NCBI GenBank assembly: GCA_022828595.1
Contig: JAKGHH010000003.1
Location: forward strand, 55,169,759-55,233,758
Reading direction: 5' to 3'
DNA length: 64,000 nucleotides
Origin: Nelumbo lutea
Lineage: Eukaryota; Streptophyta; Magnoliopsida; Proteales; Nelumbonaceae
The stretch's first letter is position 1. Each line of letters begins with the position of its first letter. The notes beneath the pieces are model-generated. The model did not search any database. It was not told the DNA's origin and saw only the letters and a program-made list of their open reading frames with translations. The position numbers were made by a program, and so were the translations under genes. Shown here one piece after another: positions 1 through 12,800 of the stretch.

Positions 1-847
1 AATCATATCCATAAATTGTCTGCTACAATGAACATTCGTTCTCCCTAATCCTAGGGAAGCAAGCAGATTAGCAGAACTCTTACCAGAAGATAGGTGGCTA
101 GATCTTTCTTGTTTTCTTTTTCATTTTTAGTGCCTTATAAGAATGTTGAACAACTGGGTTAATTATCTTAAATGCATTTTTGGAACTCTTGGTCATAATG
201 CTTGGGTTTCAGATAGAAAGTGCAGCTTGAAAATGACAGTGTGGCATTGCACTTGTATTTAGAGTATGAATACAACAACCAAAAGCGTTACCAATGAAAA
301 AAAATACAAGAAGCAAAAAGCATATGGGTTGTAGTAGGGATAAATTATTTGAGTGCCCATAATTTAACAATGAAAATGGCATTGGAGAGTGGAATGGTGG
401 AACAGGATTCATAGAACTGACTTCATATAGCTGGGGTATGGTTTAGAGTTGAGTAGAACAGCTTTCATATTGTTATAGGCTGTGCTTATTCTTCTCATTT
501 TCGAGGCCTATGCTTTTCCATATTGTTTCTTTCTCTTGCTTTTCCCCCATTACCCCATGACAAAAAAACAAATGTTTTGGAATTTGAAAAAGGTGAGAAA
601 AAGACATGGATTGCATACATGCCATGATACTTATATCCAATGCTTTGTCATTGATATTTTTAGGATGTTTAGAAAATTAATAAAATAATGTAAAATAGGC
701 ATAGCATATTGCTCTCAGTTGAAGAAAATAAATTCTGTTGCTTTTTGTTTGAAGAATAATGTTGCATGTACTACTGTCTGATTTTCACATTATATGCATA
801 TATGGCTACTTCAGTAATTTCTAACTTAAAACAAATTGGCTTCCCAG
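1..847 (+). other. Intron sequence upstream of the first visible aldolase exon
   Basis: AT-rich DNA with no convincing coding stretch. It ends in a pyrimidine-rich acceptor (CAG at 845-847) directly before the first threonine aldolase exon, so at least its right part is intron. The exons for the N-terminal half of the enzyme are not visible here and should lie upstream of the window. Confidence 0.6.
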
Positions 848-898
848 GCACTTGGAGTTCCTGTTAGTAGGCTCGTACAAGCTGCTGATTCGGTTTCA
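848..898 (+). CDS. THA1: Threonine aldolase exon (first visible)
   Basis: Seventeen codons starting [10 protein letters not shown] and ending DSVS. The acceptor is CAG at 845-847 and the donor GTATGA begins at 899. The next exon continues with VCLSKG, which restores the PLP-lysine motif. Confidence 0.88.
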
Positions 899-3800
899 GT
901 ATGACTTTCTTTAATTGCTCTTTTTGCAAGTTGACTCTTTTCTCTTCTTTTTTCTTTTTTCTTTCCTCTTTCTGTATTTTGTGATATCTTATTTAAGTTT
1001 ACCTGATTGACATGCAATGTATACGACCCTCTTGTGTAAACTCATAAAAATTCTATCATTGAAATATGCAGTTTTGTTCAATGGTTAATTTCTCCCCACT
1101 ATGTTATAATGTGACCTGATTCCTTTTTCAAATTTATATCTTCATTGAATGTGCAAACCAGGTTTGTCTGTCTAAAGGTTTGGGAGCTCCAATTGGATCT
1201 GTCATTGTAGGATCAAAAAGCTTCATTGCCAAGGTATTGGTGATAATTTGCGGTAACTACCAGTAGGGGTGCAATTCAGGTTGGCCTGGATTAGCATTTT
1301 ACACTGCTTTGGGTTGGGCCCATTCAAAATTTGACAAAAAACCAGCCTGAGCCTGCCCAAATTTCAACGCTAACTACCAGTGTTTTTTCTGCAATGAAAT
1401 ATTACTTGGTATTTGTCTCTGTTTTAGGCTAAGAGGATCAGGAAGACCCTGGGTGGTGGGATGAGGCAGGTCGGTATTCTTTGTGCTGCTGCTTATGTTG
1501 CATTGCATGAAAATGTGGGTAAGCTTGAGGATGATCACAAGAAAACAAAAATTTTAGCAGGTCATTTCTATGTCCTTTAGGTTGCTTTTTGCTAGTTCTC
1601 ACCCTAAATTTGTTATTCTTACTGACAACGGTTCTCAATTTTGTATGAGGAAGTTCAAAACCTTAGTAGCGGGAATGATTTATGATTTGGATGTTTTTTG
1701 GCATTTTCATACTCATTTAAAGAGAATCTAATGCCTTCATCCGGGGAATCTTAATTTATCATATGCATATATACTCATTCATTTCCTATATCAATTTGTC
1801 TAATTCTCTGTGTTATCTTATCTTCCCATACCATGAAATTATTTAAATATTAAGTTCTGTGAAAAATACATTTGATACAAAGAGGTTTCCTAAATCTAAT
1901 TGAGTCAAGTAGGAATCTCTTTAGATGACCCCACTCACATTTTGCCATGGGGGAAAGATCCTGTAACCCATAAACTAAGACAACAATGTCAGAAGATCTG
2001 ATTCAAGTATTTGTTTCAAGAGGGAAATGTGGTGGCTGATGTTATTAATATTTTTTGGCCACACCATTAGTTGTCAGTTATGGACTGATATCCTCCACTT
2101 CATATGTTGGATCATTTTGGATGAACGTGGGGTAGGGTTACTCTGCATGTTGTGTTGCCCGTGCATTTTCTGTATGCACTAAAAGAAAGGGGAACAGGGT
2201 TTCCCTAGATAGTTAAGTGAAAACCTTTGTCTTGAAGGTGATTTAATGTCAATATGCTATCCAAAGCCACTAGCCAAGCATAACTTCCACCCTTGGGGGA
2301 ACAGGGTTTCCCTAGATACCTTTCGGTCCTGAAGTTTCTCCACTTGACCTTGACAAGGACTTGTAGAAGGATTTGACTGAGAATAGACCATTTCTAGATT
2401 CTTTCCACCATCTTGAATCTTTCTTTCCAGCTGAGGCTCAGCAGATTGTGACTTTTCCAGTAGATATACACACTCTTGAATTTCCCAATCCAAGAGAAAC
2501 CTCCTAAATTTTGACACCAAACTGCTCTACCTTGATTAATCTCAACTCTACAATTTTTGAATGATTTTTTTAATACAAATAATATTTAATAATTTATAAC
2601 CCAAATAAGTGGGTTGGCTAGTTTGCTAGCCAGATCATCAGAACTATAAAAAAAGTGTCCTGTATGGGAGTTCCCTCTCTTTAAGTGGGAGGGGCGGGTG
2701 TAGGGGGAGGAGGTAGTTGCATAACCTACCCCACTGTCTATTTAAGCTCCATAAGGGGAAGCTAGAAGACTCTCTTTGGGGAAAATTGTCTCAAGAGATT
2801 CTTAAGAAAAGACAAGATAAAGAGAGAAAATTGTCCCAAGAGAGACCTTCCTATATATGTCTTCTGCTATGTATCCTTCTTTCTCTCTCTTTTATTTTCA
2901 CTTTTGAAAAAGGAAATAAAGGGAAATAAACCATCTACGACCAGGCGCCTCTACTTGGTTGATTATGGTCCCTCTTTTAAGATAAACTTAGGGATTAAAC
3001 CATCTACAATCTAATTCTCAAGGGCTGATTATGGTTCCCTTCAAATGAAAATGAAGAACAAGAAGATAAAAACCATCTACAATCAAATATTCAATTTGAT
3101 TGACTACGGTTCCCTTCTTGTACTAAAAAATCCAAAGGATTAAGGCTGTCTACAGTCAGCATTTCATTTGATTGACTACAGTTTATTGTGAAGAAAGGAG
3201 TGGGAAGGAAATCTTCTTTGTATCAAAAAGAAAAGAGAGAAATGTATTGTTGTAGAGTTTCTCAATTGTATTTTCTTTTTTTCTTCTCATTCTTGTAACT
3301 TGATGTAAAAGAAATGTAAATGAAAGGTTCTTCATAAGTACTCTATTGTTCTTTTCTTTTGTTCTATGCATTCATTTCTCTAAGTCAGAATGAAAAGGTG
3401 CTCTCTACTTTCTTGTGGAGACGTAATTAAGGGGAACAATTCGTATGATTCCCTGAATGGGCCTTACCCAAAATAATAAAAACTCAATCACTTGATTGAT
3501 TGAATTATGTTGCATGGGAATTTATTAAAATTTTCACACCAATAACAATGGAGCTATTCTTCATGCCCAACCTATGCATGCGAGGGCAAAGATCACACAG
3601 TTTTCCAATACCCAGCCAATCGTCCTCCCAAAATTTAATTGTTGAACCATCCCTAGCTCTGAAGGAAACGAGATTATGAAAGAAGAATATTGAACTTTGC
3701 TGTCTCATGAGAAAAAATGCTAGTTGAGCTATATATTTTGAGCTTTATCTGTAAAATCTACTTATGATCTACAATGTCCAATATTTTACTATGGTGCATT

Positions 3801-6800
3801 TTGTTGATTTTGACTTTCTGCAGATGGGATTAATCAGATCAAGGAACTAAGTATAGATATGTCTTCAATAGAGACAAATATTGTGAGTATCACTAGTTAC
3901 TTGAGTATAAAATATAGTGTGGCATTGGTCTTTTGAATAGTACCAGACAGTTAAATCTAGGAAACTAGATTATATATTAGGTTAATAGCTGCCTCAACTG
4001 ATTTGTTGTGTTTTTGGTTCATTTCATAGTCACAAAGACATAACCAAGATGCAATTCTGCTTTACTTACAACCCTCAATTTGTACATTGATAAAATCATC
4101 AATTTGTACTCTGAGAGTCAGGTCTCATGCCCCCCTTATGATCATTAATAAAGCCGTTTTGTTTTTCTTTAAATGAAAATTGGTATTTTGGATATCAAAT
4201 CTGTAGCTATTCCATTAAATCTATCAGGCTTAGAAAGCTTTATCTTTCTCATTCTAGATTTTAGGATTTTCTTAGTATTGCATCTGTTTACCACCTTATA
4301 ATGGGTTTATTAGTGTTATGCTATGAGAGTTGCTAGTAGAGCAAGTTTAAAACCCTATTTGGGTTATTACTTGAGTATGCTGTAGACTGTTAATTCCATG
4401 TATTACTTATATTATTTGATTCTGTTAATTACTTCATATAATGATTATGAAGTAAATATTTGCCTTTATTTATTGTATAAACAGATATTTTTTGATATAT
4501 TGGAGGGCTCAAACGTCACAGTAGAGAAGCTTGTCCAGTTCCTGGAAAAACATGGTATACTTGTGATGCCAGCAAGCTCGTCCAGGTGTGTTTTCAATTG
4601 TGAACAGCCCTGGTTGTCATTGTCATGCTTAGTAATTGGTTGATGCAATTTGTAGTGTCTTTAAATTGTGCAAAGCTTGAAAATTAAGTGCTCCAGTTTG
4701 CATGGGCTACTTACCAAATGTAAGGAATAACCATTTGAAATAAGGTTGCCTTGTATTTGGCAGAAATGGAAATACAAGTTGGAGGATGACTTGTGAAATT
4801 GCTATTTTTTGGGATTTTCTGTTCAGATCCAAAATTTAGCTTTGTGGAATCTGGACGGCAGCAGACCCTTCTCCATGTTTTCTGCCATTTTAGGTGTTTT
4901 CAAATTCTTTTTGTTGGTGGTCGCCTAGAAACTACCAGTTTTCACTCCCATTTTGCATTCCTACTCTCCCCCCCCCGATGCAATAGATCCTTTTGTTTTA
5001 ATAAATAACAGAAATATATTCATTAAAGAAAATTAGGAAAGTACAAAAACGGAGAGGTAAACTCTCTTAACTCTTCCCAAACATAATACAAAAGAAAGGT
5101 AAATTAAAACATAACCCAAAAAATATGATTCCTTCCCACTCCCTGTTTAGTCAACGCATCAGCAAAGCAATTTGCTTCTCTTTTAACCCAATTCAGATTA
5201 GCTTCTATTCCTTATGTGAGATAATACCTAAACTTCCTTTTTTCATTGATGTATCCCGCCACCCCATCTCTTCCTCCTTTTGAAGCCAGCTGATAACCAA
5301 CTTTGAATCCCCTTTAGTTATCAGTTTAGATAAACTCAATTCGTTGGCTTTCTGAACTCCTTCCATGACAATGAATCCTGATGCAGTACACCCCTTAGAT
5401 ATTGAAAATATTGCCGAAAGCTTTATTGAGAAAAAGGAGCATCCAAATTTTCATAAACTATATGAAAAGAGAAAGATGACTGAGGAAGGAAAAGTAGCTC
5501 ATTAGTAGCCCAATAATCAAGCCAATGTAGCATCAGTTCAGTCCAGTTTCTATTAGGTTGTTTAATATATTATTTTTAGTTTTCTTTTTTTTTTTTTTAA
5601 GAATTCATGTTAAAAGTTTGAGTTTTACTTTTTCTAAAGAAGTCAGTTTCCTATTGCACGTAACTTTCCTTTTTCTTTTTGGAGTCATATTGTAATTAAC
5701 TCTTCCCTATTATAAAAGGGAGGGCTGGTAAAGCTTTTCAGAGTATGATTGATATTTGAAATTAATTAATTTTTGGATTACTGTTTATGCTACAGAAATC
5801 TGTTAATAGAGTTAGGTAATCCTAGACTCTATCCCTTCATTACTCTTTTATCGAATGTAAGAGAGGATCCTGACACTCTAATTTTGTGGGTTAGACATTG
5901 TTTTACAAATTAGAAGCTGAACCTTACCTTTAATTTCTGGCCTAAGAAACTTGTTCCAGGAATTATTGGTGAGTTAATTAAAATACAGCATATCATTTGC
6001 TGTTGCACTACCTCAATCGATATCACATATCAGAGATTTGTTCTTCTTGGGAGCATTGATCTGTGGACTGTGCTGAAATCAAAGTATGGAGTCAGATTAG
6101 AATTCAATTTCAAGGGAAGAATTTCAGAAATCTCAAGAAGAATTGATGTCACAGCTGACCTAAAAATTCGATATGCTCATACAGAAGTTTGCAAGAATTG
6201 TTCTTAATCTCCAAATAGCTGGACAATCACAACATGCAGGAGATGTTGTAAGTTTGGTCATATCCTACACCACCAGACCCAAGTCAGAGCTCTCCTAGAA
6301 GAGGGACTTGGCCAGGAAGACTATTTTGTGATCAGAACCTTACCCAGCTTAATGATAACTTCAATGGACAGAATAGTCATGGCCAAAATAATCAACTCCA
6401 GAATACTCATTGGGTGACAGGGCTTGAACTCATATTCCTGAGTTCAATGGAGTTCAAGAGACAGATGATGACCTGGATTGGACACTTGTTGTTGACAATC
6501 TCTTCAAGCTGTTCTTTATGTTAAGTTATTATTGTTTGGGTCGTTTGCCTTTTTCTTCATTGAGTCTATTATTTCCAACATTATTTAAAGGATTAAGTCT
6601 GTCGAGTCTACATTGTGAGTTGTTACGATCCATTTCTCCCACATTAGTAGTATGAGATGCTAAAATGAAACTCAACTGGGACAGGGAGAGGAAGACTCCT
6701 GGAGATAAACCCCCACTGTTCGGCCTGATTTGGAGCTCAAATCAGAGATTGATAAGACTGTAAGTTGCATTCAGTTATCCCTGGGTTATATTTCTGGTTT

Positions 6801-9800
6801 TGGGGACTGTTGAAGTGTTCGAGACCCCTTTAAATTTGTTCAGCTGTTCGGCTGTGGTTAACCTGATTTAACTCGGAGATTTTTGGGTTGTTTTTCTCAC
6901 CCTGTTGGACTGTCAAGTTGCTGAAACCTCTTTGGACTCAGTGGTGCAAGTTCTTATTTCAGTTTAGTTGCTTCTTGGACCTATACGGACTGCTCCTGAG
7001 GTGGTTCTTACTTGGTGACAGTGGGGTATTCTCTGCTGCATACACAGTGTTCGTAAAAAGGCCTCTTTAATTACTACAGACTGTGTTTTGCTCTCTTTAG
7101 GGCACTTATTGTTGGGAACCTAGAATCCCTAACTAGAAAGGTACTCCAATCGGGTACACAGTGTTTGGAGGTCTGCTGGTTACCTCTTGAAGGCTGAATC
7201 AAGTCATCTTCTTCTTGAAAGAGTTGTTACCGAGTTTGGTTCTCACGGCTGTCGGGTGTGAGTTGGCCTTGTGAGTTGCTATGTTTGAGGCCGATTTAAC
7301 CCAATCTGAAGCATTTACATGATGGACTCCTCAGATATTGAGAGTAAGAATGTTGCTGAATATGGACATGCTTTGGGAACCCCAGCTGATTCTTTATTGA
7401 CTGTGACCACAGTTAAACTGGATGGAACCAACTATCTGGCATGGTCACAATCTGTGAAAATTTATATATGTAGCAGAGGAAAGTGGGGGTTTATCTCCGG
7501 GAGCAAGAAGGCTCCCCTAGAGGATGATCCCTCTTATGAGAAATGGATTCAAGAGAATTACACCGTTATTGGGTGGCTTGTGAATTCAATGCAGCCACAG
7601 ATTAGTCAACATTATCTATGGATGAACTCAGCAAAGGAAATCTGGAACAGTGTTGCAGAAACCTATTCCCAGAAACTAAATGTAGCCAGAGCCTATAAAT
7701 TGAGAAGTGATGTGAAGAATTTAAGATAGGGGAGAAATTCCTTGTGGTATACTTCTCAACCTTGAAGTCTTTGTGGCAAGAAATTGATCTAATAGAAGTT
7801 GTAACTTGGGACACTACCAATGATGCAGAAACCTACAGGAAATTAGTTGAAAGAAACAAGGTGTTTGAGTTCCTAACTCGACTAAACTCAAAATATGACA
7901 TCACAAAACAAAATATTTTATCCAAGGAAAGTGTCTCATTGTCACAAGCGTATGCTTTGGTCAGTAGTGAAAAAAGCAGAAGGCTGGTACAGGTTCAAGG
8001 GGTTGGCACTATTGATCACTTTGCAAATATGGGGGTTAAACCCAAAGGAGTTGTGGGGGCTCCTAGTGGCTCTGGAAAGAAAGAAGTATGCGAATACTGC
8101 AAGAAGCCAAAGCACACCAAAGACAAGTGCTGGAAATTACATCCCGGTCTTGTTCCTATTCGGTTTCAGAAGAAACATGATAGTAGAAGGATAGGGAGTG
8201 CAAATATAGCAATTGGTCCAGATACTGAAGTTGAGTCTGCCTGTGCACAGTTGGCGGCCATGAAAGTTGAGTATGAAAAGTTTGGAAAGATGATCAGTCA
8301 TCTCGAAGGTGTAACTTCATCTTCCAACCCTTCAAGAAGTTCAGCCACTTCTGCATTTGCTCACTCAGGTATAAGAGCTTCTGCTAATCATATGACCAAC
8401 CTTTCTACTTTGTTTGTTTCATATGATTTTCTTCCTGGCCATGATAAAATCACCTTAGCCGATGGTTCTCTTGCCTCTATTTCTGGCAAGGGAACCGTCA
8501 AGGCTATAGATTCCTTACTCCTACATAGATTAAATACAAATTTGTTATCAGTAAGTAGTTTAACCAAGTCATTAAATTGTTGTGTAATCTTATTTCTTTC
8601 CCACTGTGTTTTCAGGATCTAGAGTCTCGGAAGGTGATTGGGAGTGGCCGTGAAGCGAATGGAATATACTTGCTCGATACTCCGGGACAATGCTTTGATC
8701 AGCCTAGGAATGATGCTTTTGGTTCTATTTCTTCAGTCTACTAGTCGAATTATGTTGTGTCATTGTCGTTTGGGTCATTTGTCTTTTCTTGCTTTAAGTC
8801 ATCTATTCCCTAAATTGTTCAAGGGAATTAGTGTGTCTAGTCTTCATTGTGAATTGTGTCAGTTATCAAAGCATTGTAGAAACAATTACCCTTTGAGCAA
8901 TAAAAGATTTTCTTTTCCTTTTAATATTGTGCACTCTGATGTGTGGGGGCCTTACCATTTATCCTCTATGGGGGCTATAAATACTTCATCTTGTTTATTG
9001 ATGATTTTTCTCGGTTCACTTGGATATTCCTGATGAAATCTCGTGATGAAGTTCCAAGACTCATGAGGCAATTTCATGAATTTGTTTTAACCCAGTTTGA
9101 TACCAGGATTAAAATTTTCAGATTTGACAATGCAAAAGAATATTTTGAGAAGAACTTATCCTCCTATCTCTCTGACATGGGGGTTATTCATCAAAGTTCT
9201 TGTTTTAGAACCCTTTAACAGAATGGAGTTGCTGAAAGGAAAAATAGGCATATTGTTGAAGTTGCAAGGAGCCTTTTGTTTGCCTCACATGTTCCTACAA
9301 GATTTTGGGGTGATGCTGTTCTCACTGCTACCTACCTCATAAACCGTATGCCATCCAGCGTTTTAGGGTTTAAATCCCCCTTCAGTCTTCTTTATTCGAA
9401 CAAGGACCTTTTTCCTATTCCTCTTCGTGTGTTTGGCTGCACCTGTTATGTACACATTTCAAGTGCCCAGAGACATAAATTTGAACCAAAAGCCCACAAG
9501 TGTATCTTCCTTGGTTATTCCCCCACACAGAAGGGTTACTGTTGTTTTGATCCAAAGACTGGCACTCGATATGTCTCAATGGATGTCACCTTTGATGAAC
9601 TTTCTCCCTTTTATGGTTCCTCACAAGTGTTTGCTCTTCCTCATCAAGAGACTCATCTGGGACAGGGAGAGGAAGAGCAAACACTTGTGATAAACTCTCC
9701 CCCTGTGGACAATGTCCTTCCAGAGAGGAACCATAAAAGGGAGAAAGTCCATCAAAGGTGACATCCATTGAGACATATCGAGTGCCAGTCTTTGGATCAA

Positions 9801-12800
9801 AACAACAGTAAACCTTCTGTATGGGGGAATAACTAAGGAAGATACACTTGTGGGATTTTGGTTCAAATTTATGTCTTTGGGCACTTGGAATGTGTACATT
9901 ACAGGTGCAGCCAAACACACGAAGAGGAATAGGAAAAAGGTCCTTGTCCGAAGCACCTGAGTCGATAATCCAAGGGGTCTTAAGATTACCTGAAGCGGTT
10001 ACATGATTAGTAGAAGCTCTTATACCTGATTGAGCAAACGCAGAAGTGGCTAGACTTCTTAAAGGGTTGGAAGATGAAGTTACACATTCGAGATGACTGA
10101 TCATCTTTCCAAACTTTTCATACTCAACTTTCATGGCTGCCAACTGTGCACAGGCAGACTCAACTTCAGTATCTGGACCAGTTGCTACATTTGCACTCCC
10201 TGTCCTTCTACTATCATGTTTCTTCTGGAACCGAATAGGAACAAGACCGGGATATAATTTTCAGCACTTGTCTATGGTGTGCTTTGGCTTCTTGCAGTAT
10301 TCACATACAACTTCTTTCTTTCCAGAGCCACTAGGAGCCCCCACAACTCCTTTGGGTTTAACCCCCATATTTGTAAAGTGATCAATAGTGCCAACCCCTT
10401 GAACCTGTACCATCCTTCTGCTTTCTTCACTACTGACTGAAGCATACGCTTGTGACAATGAGACACTTTCCTTGGATAAAATATTTTGTTTTGTGATGTC
10501 ATATTCTGGGTTTAGTCCAGTTAGGAACTCAAACACCTTGTTTCTTTCAACTAATTTTTTGTAGGTTTCTGCATCATTGGTAGTGTCCCAAGTTACAACT
10601 TCTATTAGATCAATTTCTTGCCATAAAGACTTCAAGGTTGAGAAGTATACCGCAAGGGATTTCTCCCCTTGTCTTAAATTCTTCACATTACTTTTCAATT
10701 TATAGGCTCTGGCTACATTTAGTTTCTGGGAATAGGTTTTTGCAACACTGTCCCAAATTTCCTTTGTTGAGTTCATCCATAGATAATGTTGACTAATCTG
10801 TGGCTGCATTGAATTCACAAGCCACCCAATAACGGTGTAATTCTCTTGAATCTATTTCTCATAAGAGGGATCATCCTCTAGGGGAGCCTTCTTACTCCTG
10901 GAGATAAACCCCCACTTTCCTCTACTACATATATAATTTTCACAAATTGTGACCATGCCAGATAGTTGGTTCCATCCAGTTTAACCGTAGTCACAGTCAA
11001 CAAAGAATCAGCTGGGGTTCCCTAAGCATGTCCATATTCAGCAACATTCTTACTCTCAATATCTGAGGAGTCCATCATGTAAATGCTTCAGATTGGGTTA
11101 AATCGGCCTCAAACACAGCAACTCACAAGGCCAACTCACACCCGACAGTCGTGAGAACCAAGCTCGGTAACAACTCTTTCAAGAAGAAGATGACTTTATT
11201 CAGCCTTCAAGAGGTAATCAGCAGACCTCCAAACATTGTGTACCCGATTGGAGTACCTTTCTAGTTAGGGATTCTAGGTTCCCAACAATAAGTGCCCTAA
11301 AGAGAGCAAAACACAATCCGCAGTAATTAAAGGGGCCTTTTTACGAACACCGTGTATGCAACAGAGAATACCCCACTGTCACCAAGTAAGAACCACCTCA
11401 GGAGCAGTCCGTATAGGTCCAAGAAGCAACTAAACTGAAGTAAGAACTTGCACCACTGAGTCCAAAGAGGTTTCAGCAACTTGACAGTCCAATAGGGTGA
11501 GAAAAACAACCCAAAAATCTCCGAGTTAAATCAGGTTAACCACAGCCGAACAGCTGAACAAATTTAAAGGGGTCTCGAACACTTCAACAGTCCCCAAAAC
11601 CAGAAATATAACCCAGGGATAACTGAATGCAACTTACAGTCTTATCAATCTCTGATTTGAGCTCCAAATCAGGCCGAACAGTCCTCTCTGATTCTTCCTG
11701 GTCACCGAACCACTCTCCCAGTGATTAGAGTCTTGGGCACCCTCCAATGACCTCTAAGAATTAGGCGAACAAGTTGAAACTTCCAGCCCTAGAACACCCT
11801 CATGTAGTCGGCTGGACAATACCACATGAGAGCCACGCCAATTTCAGGCCTGCTCTGATACCATGTTGAAAAACAACCCTTCGAAGTATGGGATTGTATA
11901 GGATTAGATGGAAAAATCAAAATGAGTAAAACAACTGAAAAGATTGGTAGAAGATGAAGAGAGAGCTGGCGGCAAAGAGGGTTAGAGAATGAGAGGTTCG
12001 AACTAATCTCTCCCTCTAACACTCTAACACTATTTCATTATGTTAGTTTTTGAATAATTACAAGGGAGGCCCTTGGTTGGGCAAGAAATTTCAAAAAACA
12101 TAGCATAGAAGAGGATGGGCCCGGAATAAGGCCCATTACAGAAAAGAACATAAATGTAACATAGAATAACAGCCTATGGGCCATTTGGCCCATCTTCTCT
12201 ACACCTCCCTCTGATAGCTAGCTTTTAGGGGTGAATTCTCCTAAGGCACGTATCAAATGGTATCAAAGCCTACAACATACCTCCTAGTTGCAATTGTGCG
12301 ATGTAGGTGGTGACATCGGTATTGCAGTATTCGGTCGGGACTAGGAGGACTAGTGCAAAGCCAGCTTGCATGTGGAGCATGGTGGAATGTTACGATCCAT
12401 TTGTCCCACATTGGTAGTATGGGATTCTAATTTGAGATATCCCACATTGGTAGTATGAGATGCTATTGTGGGGTATATATGTGCTTGGGTTCCCTCCCTC
12501 TAATAGCTAGCTTTTAGGGGTGAGTTCTCCTAAGGCACGTATCATGGGTCTTGTGAGTTCTTAAAGCATTGTAAGAACTCTTATCCTACCAGTAATAAAA
12601 GATGTACCATTCCTTTTAATATTGTTCATTTTGATGTGTGGGGGCCCTACCATTTTCCTTGTATAGGTGGCTATAAATATTTCATTCTATTTATTGACGA
12701 TTTTCATGGTATACATGGATTTATCTTATGCGCTCTCGTGCTGAGGTGCCTAAACTTGTGTAGAAGTTTCATGAATATGTACTCACCTAATTTGATATCC

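Larger units (their letters stand above)
6662..12203. mobile_element. Copia D: palindromic (tail-to-tail) Ty1/copia element
   Basis: Two near-identical partial copies of one copia family face each other. The left arm (about 6716-9645) is on the + strand and the right arm (about 9669-11863 plus LTR) on the - strand. The turn lies near 9646-9668, where CACAAGTGTTTGCTC (left) meets its complement (right). Only the right arm has an LTR (11864-12203) and PBS. The left arm begins with a patchwork: 6676-6694 matches 9657-9675, 6695-6717 matches 10894-10916, then the leader starts. Neither arm carries reverse transcriptase or RNase H, so the whole is non-autonomous. Confidence 0.75.
6621..12544 (+). 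mobile_element. TRIM (miniature LTR element) split by copia D
   Basis: The 3' LTR is intact at 12388-12544 (157 bp, TGTTACGATCC to GCACGTATCA). The 5' LTR is in two parts, 6621-6661 and 12204-12255, with copia D between them and the LTR middle missing. A PBS-like TGGTATCAAAGCC follows at 12258-12270, and the internal region is only about 132 bp and non-coding. The flanks TGAGT (6616-6620) and TGGGT (12545-12549) are a one-mismatch target duplication inside the copia C integrase gene. TRIMs lack genes and depend on proteins from other elements. Confidence 0.75.

Noticed and set aside
1438..1638. Minus-strand 66-codon open stretch over 1438-1638
   Set aside because: It is the antisense of the aldolase exon at 1428-1560; the + strand exon has clear homology and splice sites.
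4969..4978. C-run as a functional element
   Set aside because: A homopolymer of about ten C in an intron is better explained by slippage, and could also be miscounted in sequencing.
6888..7070. 60-codon open stretch (and its twin at 11327-11509 on the minus strand)
   Set aside because: Both lie in the copia D leader and are copies of each other through the palindrome; no domain, and leaders are not translated in this family.
9586..9956. Overlapping open stretches on both strands around the copia D turn
   Set aside because: The palindrome makes both strands look alike, so these are the two arms of one coding region, not separate genes.
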